Shown here piece after piece: positions 1 through 7,175 of a stretch of DNA of 64,000 bases. The position numbers were made by a program, and so were the translations under genes. Source of the stretch: Brachybacterium squillarum M-6-3. GTDB lineage: Bacteria; Actinomycetota; Actinomycetes; Actinomycetales; Dermabacteraceae. The DNA lies in contig NZ_AGBX01000001.1 of the NCBI RefSeq assembly GCF_000225825.1, positions 186,001 to 250,000 on the forward strand, in the 5' to 3' direction. Each line of letters begins with the position of its first letter. Position 1 is the stretch's first letter. The notes under the pieces are model-generated. The model had not been told where the DNA came from, made no database searches, and worked only from the letters and a program-made list of their open reading frames with translations.

Positions 1-565
1 CCAGCGCCGAGACGCCGCTCATCGCGGCCGCGGCGGTGAAGGCGGCGCTCCACCCGGCCCCGGCGAGGATCGCCACGAAGGGCACCGCGGAGCCGATCTG
101 CCCCACCTGGCCGAGGATCCCCGTCAGCTGGGTCATGATCGGCACCCGCGCGGCGGGGAACCAGGCGGGCACCAGGCGGATCGCGCTGGAAAAGGTCAGG
201 GCGTCGCCCGCGCCGACGACGATGCGGGCCAGGATCGCCAGCAGCACCGTGTCGGTGTGGGCCAGCAGGACCTGCCCGCCGCCCATCAGCAGCGCCCCCG
301 CGGTGAGGGTGACGCGGGAGCCGTAGCGGTCCAGCAGCACCCCGGCGGGCACCTGCGCGAGGGCGTACACCAGCAGCTGCAGCACCACGAAGGTGGAGAC
401 GATGGTGGCGGAGGTGCCGAAGCGCTCGGTGGCCTCGAGGCCGGCCACACCCATCGAGGAGCGCTGCAGCACCGCGACCGCGTAGGCGAACACGGCCGCC
501 GCCCAGACCAGGTACGCGCGGGGGCCGCCGAGCGGAGTGGGGGCGGTCAGGGTCCCCGTGCTCAC
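1..565 (-). CDS. MFS transporter, N-terminal part (runs off the window)
   Basis: Reading the minus strand from a GTG at 565 gives an open frame to the left edge, about 188 codons. The protein begins VSTGTLTAPTPLGGPRAYLVW and continues with alternating hydrophobic helices. The segment QRSSMGVAGLE followed by DRYGSRVTLTAG matches the loop after TM2 of major facilitator transporters (the D-R-x-G-R/S-R signature). The substrate cannot be read from this part. The GTG start overlaps the TGA stop of the aminotransferase upstream (GTGA, 562-565), so the two are probably co-translated. The C-terminal half lies outside the window. Confidence 0.75.
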   Translation of the reverse strand, partial: MSTGTLTAPTPLGGPRAYLVWAAAVFAYAVAVLQRSSMGVAGLEATERFGTSATIVSTFVVLQLLVYALAQVPAGVLLDRYGSRVTLTAGALLMGGGQVLLAHTDTVLLAILARIVVGAGDALTFSSAIRLVPAWFPAARVPIMTQLTGILGQVGQIGSAVPFVAILAGAGWSAAFTAAAAMSGVSAL

Positions 566-1659
566 CGGGCGAGCCAGCTCGCCGCGGCCTGGAGCAGCAG
601 GTCGCTGGCCTCGGCCTCGGCGATGGTGGCGCGGACCCCGTCGGTGCCGTAGCCGCGCAGCACGACGCCGTGCTCCTCGGCGTGGGCGAGGAAGGCGGGG
701 CTGTCCTCGCCGAGGGGGAAGTAGACGAAGTTGCCCTGCGAGGGCGGCAGCTGCCAGCCCTGGGCGGCGAGGGCGGCCTGCACCCGCTCGCGCTCGCCGC
801 GCACCCAGGCGGCCTGCTCGTCCAGGCGCGCCCGCACCTCCGGCCGGAAGGTGGCCAGGGCCGCGGCCTGCGCGGGGGCGCTGGCGCCGAAGGGCAGGGT
901 GACCTGGTGCAGGGCCGCGGCCAGGCGGGGGTGGGCGACGGCGTAGCCGACGCGCAGCCCGGCGATGCCCTGCATCTTGGAGAAGGTGCGCAGCAGCACC
1001 ACGTTGCCGTGGCGGGCGAGGATCGCGCCGGTGTCGGCGACGGTGGCGGGGTCGTGGAACTCGCGGTAGGCCTCGTCGAGGGCGACCACCACGTGCTCGG
1101 GGACCCGGGCCAGGAAGTCCTCGATCTGCCCGGTGGACAGGGAAGGGCCGGTGGGGTTGTTCGGGGTGCACAGGATGACCAGGCGGGTGCGCTCGGTGAC
1201 CGCGACGGCCATCGCCTCCAGGTCGTGCTCGTACCCGGCGGTCAGCGGCACCGGCACCGCGCGGCCGCCGTGGGAGCCGACCAGGATCGGGTAGGCCTCG
1301 AAGGAGCGCCAGGCGTAGACCACCTCGTCACCCTCGGAGACCAGTGCCCGGATCAGGTCGCCGGTGACGGCGACGGCACCGGTGGAGGGGCAGATCCGGC
1401 TCGGGTCCACGCCGTGATCGGCGGCGATCGCCTCGCGCAGGGCGGCGGAGCCCATGTCGGGGTAGCGGTGACCGTTCTCGACGGCCTCCCGCACGGCCTC
1501 GCGCACCTCCGGCAGAGGCGGGAAGGGCGACTCGTTCGAGGAGATCTTCCAGCGCCGGGGCCCACCCGTGGGGGCGGGACGTCCGGCCACGTAGGCGGGC
1601 AGGGCGTCCAGGGCGGGGCGGAGGCGGATCGACTCGACGGGAGGCTCGGGTGCGGTCAT
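562..1659 (-). CDS. hisC: HisC-type PLP aminotransferase (histidinol-phosphate or aromatic aminotransferase)
   Basis: This is a 365-residue fold-type I aminotransferase. Visible features are the SNESPF substrate loop near residue 41, CTPNNPTG at 164-171, the ALDEAYREF strand near 193-201, and the PLP-binding lysine in TFSKMQG (K228). The family converts imidazole-acetol phosphate and glutamate to histidinol phosphate. Actinobacteria also carry close paralogues (Pat) acting on phenylpyruvate. No other histidine gene is nearby and a transporter is coupled downstream, so a Pat-like role is a real alternative. The ATG at 1659 is preferred because a TACCCT box sits six bases upstream, the leaderless pattern seen across this window. 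Confidence 0.8.
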   Translation of the reverse strand: MTAPEPPVESIRLRPALDALPAYVAGRPAPTGGPRRWKISSNESPFPPLPEVREAVREAVENGHRYPDMGSAALREAIAADHGVDPSRICPSTGAVAVTGDLIRALVSEGDEVVYAWRSFEAYPILVGSHGGRAVPVPLTAGYEHDLEAMAVAVTERTRLVILCTPNNPTGPSLSTGQIEDFLARVPEHVVVALDEAYREFHDPATVADTGAILARHGNVVLLRTFSKMQGIAGLRVGYAVAHPRLAAALHQVTLPFGASAPAQAAALATFRPEVRARLDEQAAWVRGERERVQAALAAQGWQLPPSQGNFVYFPLGEDSPAFLAHAEEHGVVLRGYGTDGVRATIAEAEASDLLLQAAASWLAR

Positions 1660-1665
1660 GCCCCC

Positions 1666-1671
1666 AGGGTA
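1666..1671 (-). promoter_or_regulatory. -10 box of the aminotransferase gene, leaderless
   Basis: On the minus strand TACCCT is followed by six bases and the ATG at 1659. Transcription would begin at or next to the start codon. The same hexamer and spacing stand before pyrE. Confidence 0.5.
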
Positions 1672-1737
1672 TGCCGCTGCCGGGCGCCGGGACGCGCGGC
1701 CCAGGCCGCTCCCGGGACGGGGTGGGAGGATACGGGC

Positions 1738-2142
1738 ATGAGATTTGTCGGACACGTCATCGTCACCGGCCTCGCGCTGTGGGTGACCGCCCTGATCCTG
1801 CCCGGGATGAGCCTGGGCGACGGCTCGGCGAGCGCCCTCACCCAGGTGCTGACCATCGCGGCGATCGCCCTGATCGTCGCGATCATCAACACCATCGTGC
1901 GGCCGATCCTCTCCTTCCTGTCGCTGCCCATCACCTGCGTCACCCTGGGCCTGTTCCAGCTGGTGGTGAACACCCTGATGCTGCTGCTGGCGAGCTGGGT
2001 GGCCGGCTGGTTCGACCTGGTCCTGCACTTCGACACCTTCTGGTGGGCGCTGCTGGCCGGCATCATCATCGGCATCCTCTCCGGCATCGTGGAGGCCGTC
2101 ACCGGCCTCGGCGAGCGCGAGCCGGATCCGCGGCGGCACTGA
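1738..2142 (+). CDS. phage-holin-4 superfamily (PF04020-like) membrane protein
   Basis: This is a 134-residue protein with four hydrophobic segments. It opens with MRFVGHVIVTGLALWVTALI. The centre carries AIINTIVRPILSFLSLPITC, which is the conserved N-x-x-x-x-P-x-L ... LPIT pattern of the PF04020 (YvlD-like) family. A short acidic tail follows. These proteins sit in the inner membrane of many bacteria. Despite the family name they are normal chromosomal genes with no known biochemical role. A purine-rich GGGAGGA lies about eight bases before the ATG. The gene stands alone and converges on the amylosucrase gene with a shared hairpin between them. Nothing nearby suggests a phage. Confidence 0.8.
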   Translation: MRFVGHVIVTGLALWVTALILPGMSLGDGSASALTQVLTIAAIALIVAIINTIVRPILSFLSLPITCVTLGLFQLVVNTLMLLLASWVAGWFDLVLHFDTFWWALLAGIIIGILSGIVEAVTGLGEREPDPRRH

Positions 2143-2161
2143 CCCCGCCGTCCCGCACCGT

Positions 2162-2201
2162 GAGGAGCCCCCGTCCCGGATCACCGGAGCGGGGGCTCCT
2201 C
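2162..2201. terminator. bidirectional hairpin between convergent genes
   Basis: Perfect 12-bp stem (2162-2173 with 2190-2201) around a 16-base loop, placed between the stop at 2142 and the opposing stop at 2227. No clear T-tract, as is common in actinobacteria. Confidence 0.6.
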
Positions 2202-2226
2202 GCTGCGCGGTCGGGGGACGGTCCGC

Positions 2227-4125
2227 TCAGGCCTTCGGGGTGACGCGGATCCAGCGGGTGCTGTGCGGGGGCAGGCGCAGGCCGCGGGAGAGGTCCAGCT
2301 CGCGGTCCTCGATGAGTTCGCGGGCCTCGGGGGCGAAGCCGGACAGGGTGGTGGAGGTGACCGTCACCTCCCGGTCGCCGACGTTCACCAGCACCAGCAC
2401 GGTGGTCTCCTCGCCGGGGCGCTGGTAGCCGAGCACGGCCGGCTCGGGGACGTGGAAGGGCAGCAGCGTGTTGCCCGCGAACTCGGCGGTGGCGCGGCGG
2501 ACCTCGAGCAGGCGCGTCAGGCGGCCGTGGATGCGGCCGGAGAAGGTCCGGGGGTCCTCGCGCACCGCGTAGGCCTCGGCGGGGCGGTGCGGCCGGTGCA
2601 CCCAGCGGGAGTCGTCGGCCTCGGCGGGACGGTCGCGGAAGTAGTAGTCGTTGAGCTGACCCACCTCGTCGCCGAGGTAGATCAGCGGCATCCCGCCGGT
2701 GGACATGGCGATCGCGTGGGCGAGCACCACCCGGTCCTCGCCGCCGGCGTCCCCCGCCTCGACGCCGGCGAGGGAGGCGGTGGTGCCCGCGATGCGGGCG
2801 TCGCCGGTGCGGGGGTTCTCCTGGAAGGCGGCGCCGCGGGAGAAGGTGCCGGCGGTGCGGCCCACGTAGAAGTCGTTGAGGAAGCGGCGGTGAGAGTAGC
2901 CGTCGATGCCGAGCTCGGCGGCGTCCTCGTCGGCGAAGGTCCAGCCGATGTCGTCGTGGCTGCGCACGTAGTTCACCCAGGCGGTGCCCGCGGGCAGCTC
3001 GTGGCGGCGCTCGAGGGCCTGGGAGAGCAGCGAGGCGTCCCGGGTGGCCATCGCCTCCCAGGTCAGGGCCATCTGCAGCGGGTTGTAGGAGATCTGGCAC
3101 TCGCCGGGCGAGATGTACTCGATGACCTCGTCGGGGTGGACGATCGCCTCGGACTTGAACAGCAGCGAGGGGGCGGCCATCCGCAGCACCGCGTTGAAGG
3201 CCTGCAGCAGCAGGTGCGCCTCCGGGAGGGACTCGCAGGCGGTGCCGAGCCGCTTCCAGATGAAGGCGACCGCGTCCATCCGCAGCACCTCGACGCCCTG
3301 GTTGGCCAGGAACAGCATCTCCCCCGCCATCGCCCGGAACACGGCGGGGTTGGCGTAGTTCAGATCCCACTGGAAGTGGTAGAAGGTCGACCAGATCCAG
3401 CGGCCGTCCTCGAGCTGCACGAAGGAGCCGGGGTGGTCGTCGGGGAAGATCTCCCGGGTGGTGCGCTCGTAGGCGTCCGGCATCGTGCGGTCCTCATGGA
3501 TGAGGTAGAAGTCGTCGTAGCCGGGCTCCCCCGCCACGGCCTTCCGGGCCCACTCGTGCTCGTTGCTGGTGTGGTTGAAGATGAAGTCGACGACCAGGGA
3601 GATGCCGGCGGCGCGCAGCTCGGCGGCGAGCTCGCGCAGGTCCTCCATGGTGCCCAGCGCCGGGTCCACCTCACGGTAGCTGGAGACGGCGTAGCCGCCG
3701 TCGTTGTTGCCCTCGGGGGCGGCGAACAGCGGCATCAGGTGCAGGTAGGTCAGCCCCAGCTCGCGGAAGTAGCCGATGTGCTCGCGCAGCGCCGTCAGGG
3801 AGCCGGCGTAGCGGTCGACGTAGCAGACCCCGCCGAGCATCCGCTCGCTCTCGAACCAAGCGGGGTCGGCGCCGCGGGCCTCGTCCTGGGCGCGCAGCTC
3901 GGCGGGCCGCTCGGCCCAGGAGGCGGCGACCAGGCCGATCACGGCGGCCAGGGCCTCACGGGCGTCGTCCCGCTCCCCGTAGAGCCGGGAGAACAGCCCG
4001 TGCAGGGTCGGGAAGTGCGCGGCGTAACGGGCGGCGAGCACGGCGTCGAAGGGCCCCTGCTCGGCCTCGACGAGGGCACGGATCTCGGACTGGTCGGCGG
4101 CGGTGTCGGCGCTGAGGGTGCTCAC
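2227..4125 (-). CDS. amylosucrase (GH13 family)
   Basis: This 632-residue protein has the length and architecture of amylosucrase (EC 2.4.1.4), which builds alpha-1,4-glucan from sucrose and releases fructose. An alpha-helical N-terminal domain is followed by the (beta/alpha)8 barrel. Motifs are VVDFIFNHTS (179-187), the nucleophile in LRMDAVAF (D284), the acid/base in KSEAIV (E326), and the transition-state aspartate in RSHDDIGW (D392). These positions are within two residues of those known for Neisseria amylosucrase (D286/E328/D393). EGNNDGGYAVSSYREV near 138-153 is also typical. There is no signal peptide, so the enzyme is cytoplasmic. The start is GTG at 4125, six bases after TACCCT. Other GH13 enzymes such as sucrose hydrolase are less likely. 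Confidence 0.85.
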   Translation of the reverse strand: MSTLSADTAADQSEIRALVEAEQGPFDAVLAARYAAHFPTLHGLFSRLYGERDDAREALAAVIGLVAASWAERPAELRAQDEARGADPAWFESERMLGGVCYVDRYAGSLTALREHIGYFRELGLTYLHLMPLFAAPEGNNDGGYAVSSYREVDPALGTMEDLRELAAELRAAGISLVVDFIFNHTSNEHEWARKAVAGEPGYDDFYLIHEDRTMPDAYERTTREIFPDDHPGSFVQLEDGRWIWSTFYHFQWDLNYANPAVFRAMAGEMLFLANQGVEVLRMDAVAFIWKRLGTACESLPEAHLLLQAFNAVLRMAAPSLLFKSEAIVHPDEVIEYISPGECQISYNPLQMALTWEAMATRDASLLSQALERRHELPAGTAWVNYVRSHDDIGWTFADEDAAELGIDGYSHRRFLNDFYVGRTAGTFSRGAAFQENPRTGDARIAGTTASLAGVEAGDAGGEDRVVLAHAIAMSTGGMPLIYLGDEVGQLNDYYFRDRPAEADDSRWVHRPHRPAEAYAVREDPRTFSGRIHGRLTRLLEVRRATAEFAGNTLLPFHVPEPAVLGYQRPGEETTVLVLVNVGDREVTVTSTTLSGFAPEARELIEDRELDLSRGLRLPPHSTRWIRVTPKA

Positions 4126-4131
4126 GCCCAC

Positions 4132-4137
4132 AGGGTA
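4132..4137 (-). promoter_or_regulatory. -10 box of amylosucrase gene, leaderless
   Basis: Minus-strand TACCCT, six bases before the GTG start at 4125. Confidence 0.5.
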
Positions 4138-4263
4138 GAGCGCCCGGGTCCGCGCCGGCAGGGGCGTCCGTCCCGGCGCTCCGGGCATCCCGGGCGTGAC
4201 CTCGACAGGACGGGAGGGCGCGGCGCTCGTCGGGGTGGGAGCGGGGATGGGAGACTGTCGCCC

Positions 4264-5691
4264 ATGGCTCATTCCTTCGCGGACATCACTCCCCCGATCG
4301 CCCTGACGCCGCTGGACGGCCGGTACCGCGACCAGGTCGCGCCGCTCGTGGACCACCTCTCCGAGGCCGCCCTGAACCGGGCCCGCCTGGTGGTGGAGAC
4401 CGAGTGGATGATCCACCTGCTGGACGGCGGCGCGATCCCCGGCCTGCGCGGCCTCACCGACCAGGAGCGCGCCCTGCTGCGCGCCATCCCGGAGGACTTC
4501 GGCGCCGAGGGCATCGCCGAGCACGCCGCCATCGAGCGGGAGACCGTGCACGACGTGAAGGCGGTCGAGTACTACATCAAGCGCCGCCTGGCGGGCACCA
4601 GCCTGGAGTCGCTCGCGGAGATCGTGCACATCTACTGCACCAGCGAGGACGTCAACAACCTGGCCTACGCGCTGATGGTGCGCGGTGCCGTGCACGAGGT
4701 GTGGCTGCCGGCGCTGGACGAGGTGATCGCCCAGCTCGGCGAGCTGGCGCGGGAGAGCGCCGAGGTGCCGATGCTCTCGCGCACCCACGGCCAGCCCGCC
4801 ACCCCCACCACCCTCGGCAAGGAGCTGGCCGTGTTCGCGCACCGGCTCACCCGCCAGGCCCGCCGCGTCGAGAGCGACGAGATCCTCGGCAAGATCAACG
4901 GCGCCACCGGCACCTACGCCGCCCACGCCGTCTCCGTGCCCGGCACCGACTGGCAGGAGGTCTCCCGCACCTTCGTGGAGCACCTGGGACTCACCTGGAA
5001 CCCGCTGACCACGCAGATCGAGTCCCACGACTGGCAGGCCGAGCTGTACGCCGACATGGCGCGCGCCGGCCGCATCCTGCACAACCTGGCCACCGACATC
5101 TGGACCTACATCTCCCTGGGCTCCTTCCGTCAGCGGCTCTCCGCACAGGGCGGAACCGGCTCCTCGACGATGCCGCACAAGGTCAACCCGATCCGCTTCG
5201 AGAACGCCGAGGCGAACCTGGAGATCTCCGGCGCCCTGTTCGACGTGCTCGGCCAGACGTTGGTCACCTCCCGCCTGCAGCGGGACCTCACCGACTCCAC
5301 CACCCAGCGCAACGTCGGCCCCGCCGTCGGCCACTCGCTGCTGGCCATCCGGAACCTGCAGAAGGGTCTGGCGGGCCTGGACGTGGACGCCGAGGCGATG
5401 GCCGAGGACCTCGAGGGCAACTGGGAGGTGCTGGGCGAGGCCGTGCAGTCGGTGATGCGCACCCTCGGCGTGCAGGGCACCACCGGCATGGACAACCCCT
5501 ACGAGCGGCTGAAGGACCTCACCCGCGGCCAGCGCGTGGACGGCCCCGCGATGCGGGAGTTCATCGGCTCCCTGGGCCTGCCGGAGGCGGAGGAGCAGCG
5601 CCTGCTGGCCCTCACCCCGCAGACCTACGTCGGCTACGCGGCCTCCCTCGTCTCCCACCTGGAGGCGGGCGGCACCGGGAGTGGGCGGTGA
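4264..5691 (+). CDS. purB: adenylosuccinate lyase
   Basis: The 475-residue enzyme cleaves adenylosuccinate to AMP and SAICAR to AICAR, giving fumarate, in purine synthesis. The fumarase/aspartase superfamily signature GSSTMPHKVNP lies near residues 299-309, and SRTHGQPATPTTLGKEL (near 172) holds the catalytic histidine region. The opening, with TPLDGRY near residues 15-21, matches the E. coli-type PurB subgroup (about 456 residues) rather than the shorter Bacillus type. The ATG at 4264 is seven bases downstream of a weak -10-like GAGACT. The gene's TGA overlaps the GTG of the copper-sensor gene, linking the two. Confidence 0.95.
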   Translation: MAHSFADITPPIALTPLDGRYRDQVAPLVDHLSEAALNRARLVVETEWMIHLLDGGAIPGLRGLTDQERALLRAIPEDFGAEGIAEHAAIERETVHDVKAVEYYIKRRLAGTSLESLAEIVHIYCTSEDVNNLAYALMVRGAVHEVWLPALDEVIAQLGELARESAEVPMLSRTHGQPATPTTLGKELAVFAHRLTRQARRVESDEILGKINGATGTYAAHAVSVPGTDWQEVSRTFVEHLGLTWNPLTTQIESHDWQAELYADMARAGRILHNLATDIWTYISLGSFRQRLSAQGGTGSSTMPHKVNPIRFENAEANLEISGALFDVLGQTLVTSRLQRDLTDSTTQRNVGPAVGHSLLAIRNLQKGLAGLDVDAEAMAEDLEGNWEVLGEAVQSVMRTLGVQGTTGMDNPYERLKDLTRGQRVDGPAMREFIGSLGLPEAEEQRLLALTPQTYVGYAASLVSHLEAGGTGSGR

Positions 5692-6023
5692 GCACCCCCG
5701 GGGAGGAGGCCACCGCGCACGGCGACCACGGCACCCACGGCGATCCCGGCTATCAGCACGGGAAGGCTGCCTACCTGCGACGGCTCAAGCTCATCGAGGG
5801 GCAGGTGCGCGGCATCCAGCGGATGGTCGACGAGGACACCTACTGCATCGACGTGCTCACCCAGGTCTCCGCGGTCACCAAGGCGCTGCAGTCGGTGGCG
5901 CTGGGGCTGGTGGACGACCACGTGCACCACTGCGTGCACGACGCCGCCGGCTCCGGGGACACCGCGGAGCTGGACCGCAAGATGGACGAGATCATGGGGG
6001 CCGTCAAGCGCCTGATGCGCTGA
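5688..6023 (+). CDS. csoR: CsoR-family copper-sensing repressor
   Basis: This 111-residue protein has the DUF156/CsoR helical fold (AAYLRRLKLIEGQVRGIQRM). The metal ligands C53, H78 and C82 have spacings of 25 and 4, identical to C36-H61-C65 of M. tuberculosis CsoR, so Cu(I) is the likely ligand rather than formaldehyde or nickel. CsoR is known to leave its operator when it binds Cu(I). The N-terminus carries a histidine-rich run (HGDHGTHGDPGYQHG, residues 11-25) not needed in the core fold, possibly for metal capture. The GTG start overlaps the purB stop by GTGA. No copper ATPase or CopZ gene is adjacent, so its targets must lie elsewhere. Confidence 0.85.
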   Translation: MSTPGEEATAHGDHGTHGDPGYQHGKAAYLRRLKLIEGQVRGIQRMVDEDTYCIDVLTQVSAVTKALQSVALGLVDDHVHHCVHDAAGSGDTAELDRKMDEIMGAVKRLMR

Positions 6024-6056
6024 GCGGAGCCGCGCCCGCGGTCGCGGCTCCGCTCA
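6021..6056. terminator. bidirectional hairpin built from both stop codons
   Basis: Perfect 14-bp stem (6021-6034 with 6043-6056) and 8-base loop. Its outermost bases are the TGA of the CsoR gene and the TGA of the opposing SDR gene. Confidence 0.65.
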
Positions 6057-6776
6057 GCGGGGGCGGACGGAGACGACGTCCAGGTTGGCGTCCTCGGGCA
6101 GGCGCAGCGCCAGTCCGATGGTCGCGGCGACCGTCTGCGGGGACATGGGGGGCCGGGGGGTGAAGGAGTCCCCCTCCAGCTCCCGCAGCTCGCGCTGCAT
6201 GTCGGTGTCCACCCGGCCCGGGTGCACGGAGCTGACCCGCACGCCGTTCTCCCGCTCCTCCTCGCGCAGCGCGTCGGTGAGGGCGCGCAGGGCGAACTTG
6301 GAGGCGCAGTAGGGGCCGCGGGCCGCGATGCTGGTGAAGCCGGAGCCGGAGTTCAGGGTGACCACGGTGCCGCGTGCCTGCCGCAGGGCCGGCAGCAGCA
6401 GCCGGGTCAGCTCGGCGACGGCGGTGACGTTCAGCGCGAAGGAGCGCTCCCAGTCGGCGGGGGCCAGCTCCTCGACGGTGCCGCCGACGAGGTTCCCCGC
6501 CGAGTGCACCACGCCCGCCAGGCCCGCGGGCAGCTCGAGCGCGGCGACGGCGGCCGCCAGGGAGTCGGCGTCGGTGAGGTCGGCAAGGAAGGGCTCGGCC
6601 GAGGGCAGCTCGGCGAGCAGATCGGCCACGTCCTGCTCGCGACGGGCTCCGAGGACCAGGTGGTGGTCCGCGCCCAGCTCACGGGCGACGGCGCGGCCGA
6701 TGCCGCGGCTGGCGCCGGTGATCAGGACGACGGGACGGGAATCGACGCCGCCGGTGGCGCCCGCTGCGGGGCTCAC
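6054..6776 (-). CDS. short-chain dehydrogenase/reductase (SDR)
   Basis: This 240-residue classical SDR has the cofactor motif TGASRGIG at residues 20-27. An NAG-like segment (HSAGNLVGG) follows, then the active-site serine in LNSGSGFTS and the YCASK tyrosine/lysine pair. These enzymes use NAD(P)H to reduce carbonyl groups or oxidise alcohols; the substrate is unknown. The GTG start at 6776 overlaps the stop of the rhodanese gene (GTGA), so it is the second gene of a two-gene unit. It ends in the shared hairpin with the CsoR gene. Confidence 0.85.
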   Translation of the reverse strand: MSPAAGATGGVDSRPVVLITGASRGIGRAVARELGADHHLVLGARREQDVADLLAELPSAEPFLADLTDADSLAAAVAALELPAGLAGVVHSAGNLVGGTVEELAPADWERSFALNVTAVAELTRLLLPALRQARGTVVTLNSGSGFTSIAARGPYCASKFALRALTDALREEERENGVRVSSVHPGRVDTDMQRELRELEGDSFTPRPPMSPQTVAATIGLALRLPEDANLDVVSVRPR

Positions 6777-7096
6777 AGGACGTAGGCCTCGGCGTCGCCC
6801 TCGGAGACGATCGGCAGGCCGGACTCGAACCACAGGTCCATGCCGCCGACCACGTTGATCGCGTCGTAGCCGTTGCCGTTCAGCCACTGGGTGACCTGGT
6901 GGCTGCGGCCGCCGGAGCGGCAGACGATGTAGAGGTCGCCGTCCTCGGGGAGTTCGTCGAGCTTCTCCAGCAGCTCGCTGGCGGGCAGGTGCTGGGCGGT
7001 CGGGGCGTGCCCGGCATCCCATTCGGTCTGCTCGCGCACGTCGATGAGCTGGGCACCCTCGGGCACCTCGGTGGGGGCGACGGTCTGCTGGTCCAT
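6773..7096 (-). CDS. single-domain rhodanese-like protein
   Basis: The protein has 107 residues and one rhodanese domain. The N-terminal LIDVREQTEWDAGHAP is the CH2A-type motif. VCRSGGRS (58-65) forms the active-site loop with catalytic C59, so sulfur transfer is feasible. It is probably cytoplasmic, as no signal peptide is visible. A GTG at 7114 is in frame, but the ATG at 7096 is chosen because minus-strand TAGGCT stands seven bases before it, the leaderless pattern of this window. The gene is translationally coupled to the downstream SDR. Whether the two share a pathway is not evident. Confidence 0.85.
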   Translation of the reverse strand: MDQQTVAPTEVPEGAQLIDVREQTEWDAGHAPTAQHLPASELLEKLDELPEDGDLYIVCRSGGRSHQVTQWLNGNGYDAINVVGGMDLWFESGLPIVSEGDAEAYVL

Positions 7097-7103
7097 GCCC
7101 TCC

Positions 7104-7109
7104 AGCCTA
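7104..7109 (-). promoter_or_regulatory. -10 box of rhodanese gene, leaderless
   Basis: Minus-strand TAGGCT, seven bases before the ATG at 7096. It decides the start codon. Confidence 0.5.
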
Positions 7110-7175
7110 CCCACGCTCCCCCGCCGCGCGGGCGGCGGCCCCGGCCCGGGACCGCCGCCGCGGACCGCCCGCGGC

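Noticed and set aside
670-2142. Long plus-strand frames over hisC, amylosucrase, the Tad genes and many others
   Set aside because: They mirror real genes in GC-rich DNA. They have Gly/Arg/Ala/His-rich composition, no domains and no ribosome sites.
1738-2142. Holin-like gene as evidence for a prophage
   Set aside because: The PF04020 family is widespread on bacterial chromosomes and no other phage gene is nearby.
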